Assembly (NCBI GenBank): GCA_039804165.1
Contig: JBDRZZ010000040.1
Location: 1 to 7,059, forward strand
DNA: 7,059 bases
DNA from: a candidate division WOR-3 bacterium
GTDB lineage: Bacteria; Hydrothermota; UBA3072
Reading direction: 5' to 3'
Shown here: piece after piece, positions 5,265 to 7,059 of the stretch
Layout of the letters: every line of letters begins with the position of its first letter
How positions within the stretch are numbered: the stretch's first letter is position 1
Notes under the pieces: generated by a model
Database searches by the model: none
What the model was told of the DNA's origin: nothing
The model's input: the letters and a program-made list of their open reading frames with translations, nothing else
Translations under genes and position numbers: made by a program

Positions 5265-6322
5265 GGTAATACCTTTGTAACTTTGTATTTAGAAAACCTA
5301 TATTTGGGTTCTTTTTCATCATCAAGAGTTTCTAAGATGTAAATTTTATCCTCATGATTACTGTCAATCATAAAAAAATGCTGGTAGGAAGATTTCCCGA
5401 TTCCTTCAATTTTCTTTCCATTCTCTAATAAGTTTCCATCGCAGTCATAACATCGCAAAAAATACTCCCACTTATTTAGCTTATTATTGAAGTTAGTAAT
5501 TATCACTCCTACAAGATCTTTTAGAGCAAATATCCCCGAGACCCAGCTGAAAGAACGACGCCATCTCTCATCCGCTTCCATCATCTCCGATTGGCTATTT
5601 CCTTTGTATATTAAGTCAAAATCTTTAGTTTTTTTACATTGGTAAAAATAAGAAGGGTTTTCTCCAAATTTTCTTACAAGTTCTCCAGATTTATTAAATT
5701 TGAAGACCTTAACCTCCCTTTCCTTTACAAAATAAATCTCTTCATTATTAGAAATATCCAGAAACGACAAGGAATCAGTAACCCTGTTCCACATATCATC
5801 TCTTGGGTATTGGAAAGGAATTAGTGCCTTTATCACTTTTCCTGAAAAATCAATAATAATACCAATAAACTCTTTACCATTTTTTTCTACAAAATAACCA
5901 TTTGAAATAATCCTGTCTTTACTTATTACAAAGGTATCATTTGGACTGAGAAGATAAAAGATCCTTTTGATCTCTCTGAATGTTCTATCAAATATTATAT
6001 ATTTCAATGCATGAACATCTTGAACACATATCCATTTGTCATTAACATCAATTCTAAATGGATACATAAATTCCCCTGGTCCTCCTCCCTTGCTTCCGAA
6101 AGTTTTAAGAAGTTTTCCATCCTTGTTGTAAATTTTAATATTAGAAGAATCTCCATCAACAACATAAATATTCTCTTTTTCGTCTACTGCTATATCTCGT
6201 GCATTAGTAATAAACTCACTTTTTTGCTCTAAGTAAAACTGAGAAAGAAGCTCTATTCTTATCTTTCCGTTCAAAAAAGAAGCTCCAAAAAGAAATAGCC
6301 ATAAAAAACATTTCCTTTTCAT
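5261..6322 (-). CDS. Exported six-bladed beta-propeller protein (353 aa)
   Basis: Central gene of operon A and paralogue of the 324-aa propeller. The ATG at 6322-6320 has GAGAGG about 5 nt upstream. An N-terminal hydrophobic stretch (KCFLWLFLFGASFLNG, residues 4-19) acts as signal peptide; C5 is too early for a lipobox. Blade one reads ARDIAVDEKENIYVVDGDSSNIKIYNKDGKLLKTFG, running into the signature GSKGGGPGEF at residues 76-85. Later repeats include NDKWICVQDVHALKYIIFD, NNEEIYFVKEREVKVFKFN and EDKIYILETLDDEKEPKYRF. Organisation matches operon B: peptide gene before it, thioredoxin-like gene overlapping its end. A G-rich tract in the gap before it may affect its expression. Ligand and partner unknown. 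Confidence 0.88.
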   Translation of the reverse strand: MKRKCFLWLFLFGASFLNGKIRIELLSQFYLEQKSEFITNARDIAVDEKENIYVVDGDSSNIKIYNKDGKLLKTFGSKGGGPGEFMYPFRIDVNDKWICVQDVHALKYIIFDRTFREIKRIFYLLSPNDTFVISKDRIISNGYFVEKNGKEFIGIIIDFSGKVIKALIPFQYPRDDMWNRVTDSLSFLDISNNEEIYFVKEREVKVFKFNKSGELVRKFGENPSYFYQCKKTKDFDLIYKGNSQSEMMEADERWRRSFSWVSGIFALKDLVGVIITNFNNKLNKWEYFLRCYDCDGNLLENGKKIEGIGKSSYQHFFMIDSNHEDKIYILETLDDEKEPKYRFSKYKVTKVLP

Positions 6323-6364
6323 TTATTCCTCTCAATTTTTTAGATTTTAATTTTATCATATATT

Positions 6365-6382
6365 CCCTACCCTTTCCCACCC
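6365..6382 (-). promoter_or_regulatory. G-quadruplex-forming motif in the peptide-propeller gap
   Basis: The minus (mRNA-sense) strand reads GGGTGGGAAAGGGTAGGG: four G3 runs with loops of 1, 3 and 2 nt, the strict quadruplex pattern with very short loops. It lies 17 nt after the peptide stop and about 42 nt before the propeller ATG, in otherwise very AT-rich sequence. Motif is seen; a regulatory role is inferred. Confidence 0.6.
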
Positions 6383-6399
6383 TTTATTGATTTTTGGTT

Positions 6400-6588
6400 T
6401 TAATCAGGATAAACGACAGAACAATTTAGAGGATAGACCAACCAACATGTCTCAATAGGCCAACTTGGGTGACGAATTCCAAATACGGCTTTAGCTTCTA
6501 CCCTTTGAGGAAGGAAAAAATAAATTAACCCCCATAAAGCAATAACCAAAAGGGCACTAAAAAGTGTTTTTTCAATTATTCTTCTCAT
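6400..6588 (-). CDS. Short secreted peptide with a single C-x3-Y-x3-C unit (62 aa)
   Basis: First solid gene of operon A, with AGGAGG 8 nt before the ATG. The N-terminus MRRIIEKTLFSALLVIALWG continues through a hydrophobic core to LPQRVEA at about residue 32, a plausible signal peptidase site before KAVFG. The mature part has only two cysteines, C48 and C56, as CWLVYPLNC, with Tyr four residues after the first Cys as in the other three peptides but 7 rather than 6 residues between cysteines. The tail SVVYPD keeps the C-terminal aromatic. It therefore looks like a half-size relative of the twin-CX6C peptides. RVEAKA recalls the NVEALA motif of Bacteroides peptides that also neighbour propellers; this may be coincidence. 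Position before the propeller matches operon B. Confidence 0.75.
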   Translation of the reverse strand: MRRIIEKTLFSALLVIALWGLIYFFLPQRVEAKAVFGIRHPSWPIETCWLVYPLNCSVVYPD

Positions 6589-6611
6589 TTTAATTTCCTC
6601 CTTTCAGAAAT

Positions 6612-6707
6612 TTAATAGTGAATTCCAATACCCATTTGCCAATACTTTGAAGATTGTTCCCACCTATTTGCTATCACCTCCTTTCGCTTTAGAGTTAAAA
6701 CCTTCAT
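6612..6707 (-). CDS. Possible 31-aa leader ORF before operon A
   Basis: ATG at 6707-6705, with a modest AGGA about 9-10 nt upstream, opens a 31-codon frame (MKVLTLKRKEVIANRWEQSS..., ending MGIGIHY). It stops 23 nt before the peptide ATG. A striking AAAGGAGGTGAT, close to a perfect anti-SD complement, lies inside it with no good start 5-9 nt downstream. It may be a leader peptide, a decayed gene, or chance; there is no signal peptide. Confidence 0.25.
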   Translation of the reverse strand: MKVLTLKRKEVIANRWEQSSKYWQMGIGIHY

Positions 6708-6710
6708 ATA

Positions 6711-6769
6711 AAAATTCCTATCAAGAATTATGCCAGAAATGAGATTGGCTTTTGGAGAGGGTTTGGAGA
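6711..6769. repeat. Copy 2 of the ~59-bp conserved intergenic block
   Basis: Matches 4231-4289 without gaps, with 6730-6761 identical to 4250-4281. The candidate sigma54-like site at 6721-6736 falls inside it. Beyond 6769 the two loci differ except for the palindrome layout. Confidence 0.8.
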
Positions 6770-6785
6770 TTTTATTATTTTGGGA

Positions 6786-6805
6786 ATTCTGACTCTGGTC
6801 AGAAC
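6786..6805. repeat. 20-bp palindrome, type ATTCTGAC, copy 1
   Basis: ATTCTGACTCTGGTCAGAAC has 7-bp perfect arms (TTCTGAC/GTCAGAA) and a 4-nt loop. It is the isolated member of the set at this locus, equivalent in position to 4307-4326. Confidence 0.75.
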
Positions 6806-6868
6806 GAATTTTTCAAAAAACTTATTAACCTTATCTAAACCATTGGTTTTATTAGAAAATCTTAACAT

Positions 6869-7059
6869 TTATTTTTTCTGACTGTAGTCAGAACGATTCT
6901 GACTCTGGTCAGAATTTTTGAGATTCTGCAATGTTATACCTTGTGCATGAAGAAAATTCAGAAACTTCTTATAATCCTTCTCCTCTATCTTAAATATTGG
7001 AAGTACTCCTTTTAGAGAACCATTGCACTCTTTTAGTCCAAAGGAGATTATCTCCTCAA
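6869..7059 (-). CDS. Small hypothetical protein, second copy, 3' part only (partial)
   Basis: Partial gene entering from the right edge; 62 complete sense codons and a TAA stop (6871-6869) are visible. Residues EEIISFG to DYKKF are identical to the complete copy at 4403-4696, and the 99 bp encoding them are identical at DNA level. After that the copies diverge: here LNFLHAQGITLQNLKN, then a tail SDQSQNRSDYSQKK encoded almost wholly by two palindromes (6875-6915). The tail is 7 residues longer than that of the other copy. The N-terminus and upstream partner genes lie outside the window; by analogy a propeller/thioredoxin cassette may precede it. No family recognised. Confidence 0.65.
   Translation of the reverse strand, partial: EEIISFGLKECNGSLKGVLPIFKIEEKDYKKFLNFLHAQGITLQNLKNSDQSQNRSDYSQKK
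6875..6915. repeat. Two near-abutting 20-bp palindromes, type TTCTGAC, copies 2 and 3
   Basis: TTTCTGACTGTAGTCAGAAC (6875-6894) and ATTCTGACTCTGGTCAGAAT (6896-6915) are separated by one base. Arms are perfect over 7 and 8 bp. On the minus strand they are read in frame as the repeated tail SDQSQN/SDYSQK of the partial gene. Layout matches 4376-4415. Confidence 0.75.
6961..7059. repeat. 99-bp identical repeat inside the small hypothetical gene (copy 2)
   Basis: Identical by eye to 4474-4572 and cut by the window edge, so the full extent is unknown. The two copies are in direct orientation about 2.5 kb apart and flank operon A, so recombination between them would delete or duplicate that cassette. 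Confidence 0.85.

Noticed and set aside
2731-6322. Lipoprotein signals in the propellers (early Cys in MSKC and MKRKC)
   Set aside because: The cysteines come before the hydrophobic core, not after it in an LxxC lipobox.

Overview
The window is AT-rich (roughly one third G+C by eye), and every gene I can support lies on the minus strand, so the text below follows the direction of transcription, from high to low coordinates. Clear Shine-Dalgarno sites (GGAGG-type), ATGA stop/start overlaps, signal peptides and no introns mark it as bacterial. Exported 'six-bladed beta-propeller' proteins with a GxxGxGPGE(F/V) signature, next to thioredoxin-fold proteins, suggest a Gram-negative-type bacterium. 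Bacteroidota, Acidobacteriota/Aminicenantes or a related candidate phylum would fit. The phylum is an inference from gene content; no marker gene is present.

Layout, in transcription order. (1) 7059-6869: 3' end of a small hypothetical gene (second copy of the gene at 4696-4403), whose last codons run through palindromes. (2) 6868-6589: non-coding or leader DNA with a third palindrome, a conserved ~59-bp block and a possible 31-codon ORF. (3) Operon A: short secreted peptide (6588-6400), a G-quadruplex-forming gap, beta-propeller (6322-5261), thioredoxin-like protein with CRNC (5264-4713, TTG start), small hypothetical protein (4696-4403). (4) 4402-4188: palindromes, the same ~59-bp block and a hairpin. 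(5) Operon B: two secreted Cys peptides (4187-3948 and 3895-3698), beta-propeller (3705-2731), thioredoxin-like protein with CSFC (2734-2264), membrane protein (2263-1754), third Cys peptide (1757-1569). Five of these six genes are overlapping or directly abutting. (6) 1568-1242: a degenerate coding remnant and a weak promoter candidate. (7) A third beta-propeller gene (1241-153), and possibly the first codons of another gene at the left edge.

The notable content is a multi-cassette system: tiny exported peptides repeatedly linked to an exported beta-propeller and a membrane-anchored thiol/disulfide-type protein. Three of the four peptides share a mature core of two C-E/x-x-x-Y-x-x-C units (twin CX6C) with a variable linker and an aromatic C-terminal tail. 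The simplest model is that the peptides are secreted, fold through two disulfides with help from the thioredoxin-like partners, and act with or are bound by the propellers. This resembles the Bacteroides arrangement of NVEALA-type peptides beside six-bladed propeller proteins, but the peptide core differs. Function is not established.

A second layer is a repeat module bounding the operons: a small ORF with a 99-bp nucleotide-identical segment, three 20-bp palindromes, and a ~59-bp conserved block, in the same order at both loci. The palindrome arms differ between loci but are shared within each locus, so paired arms have changed together.
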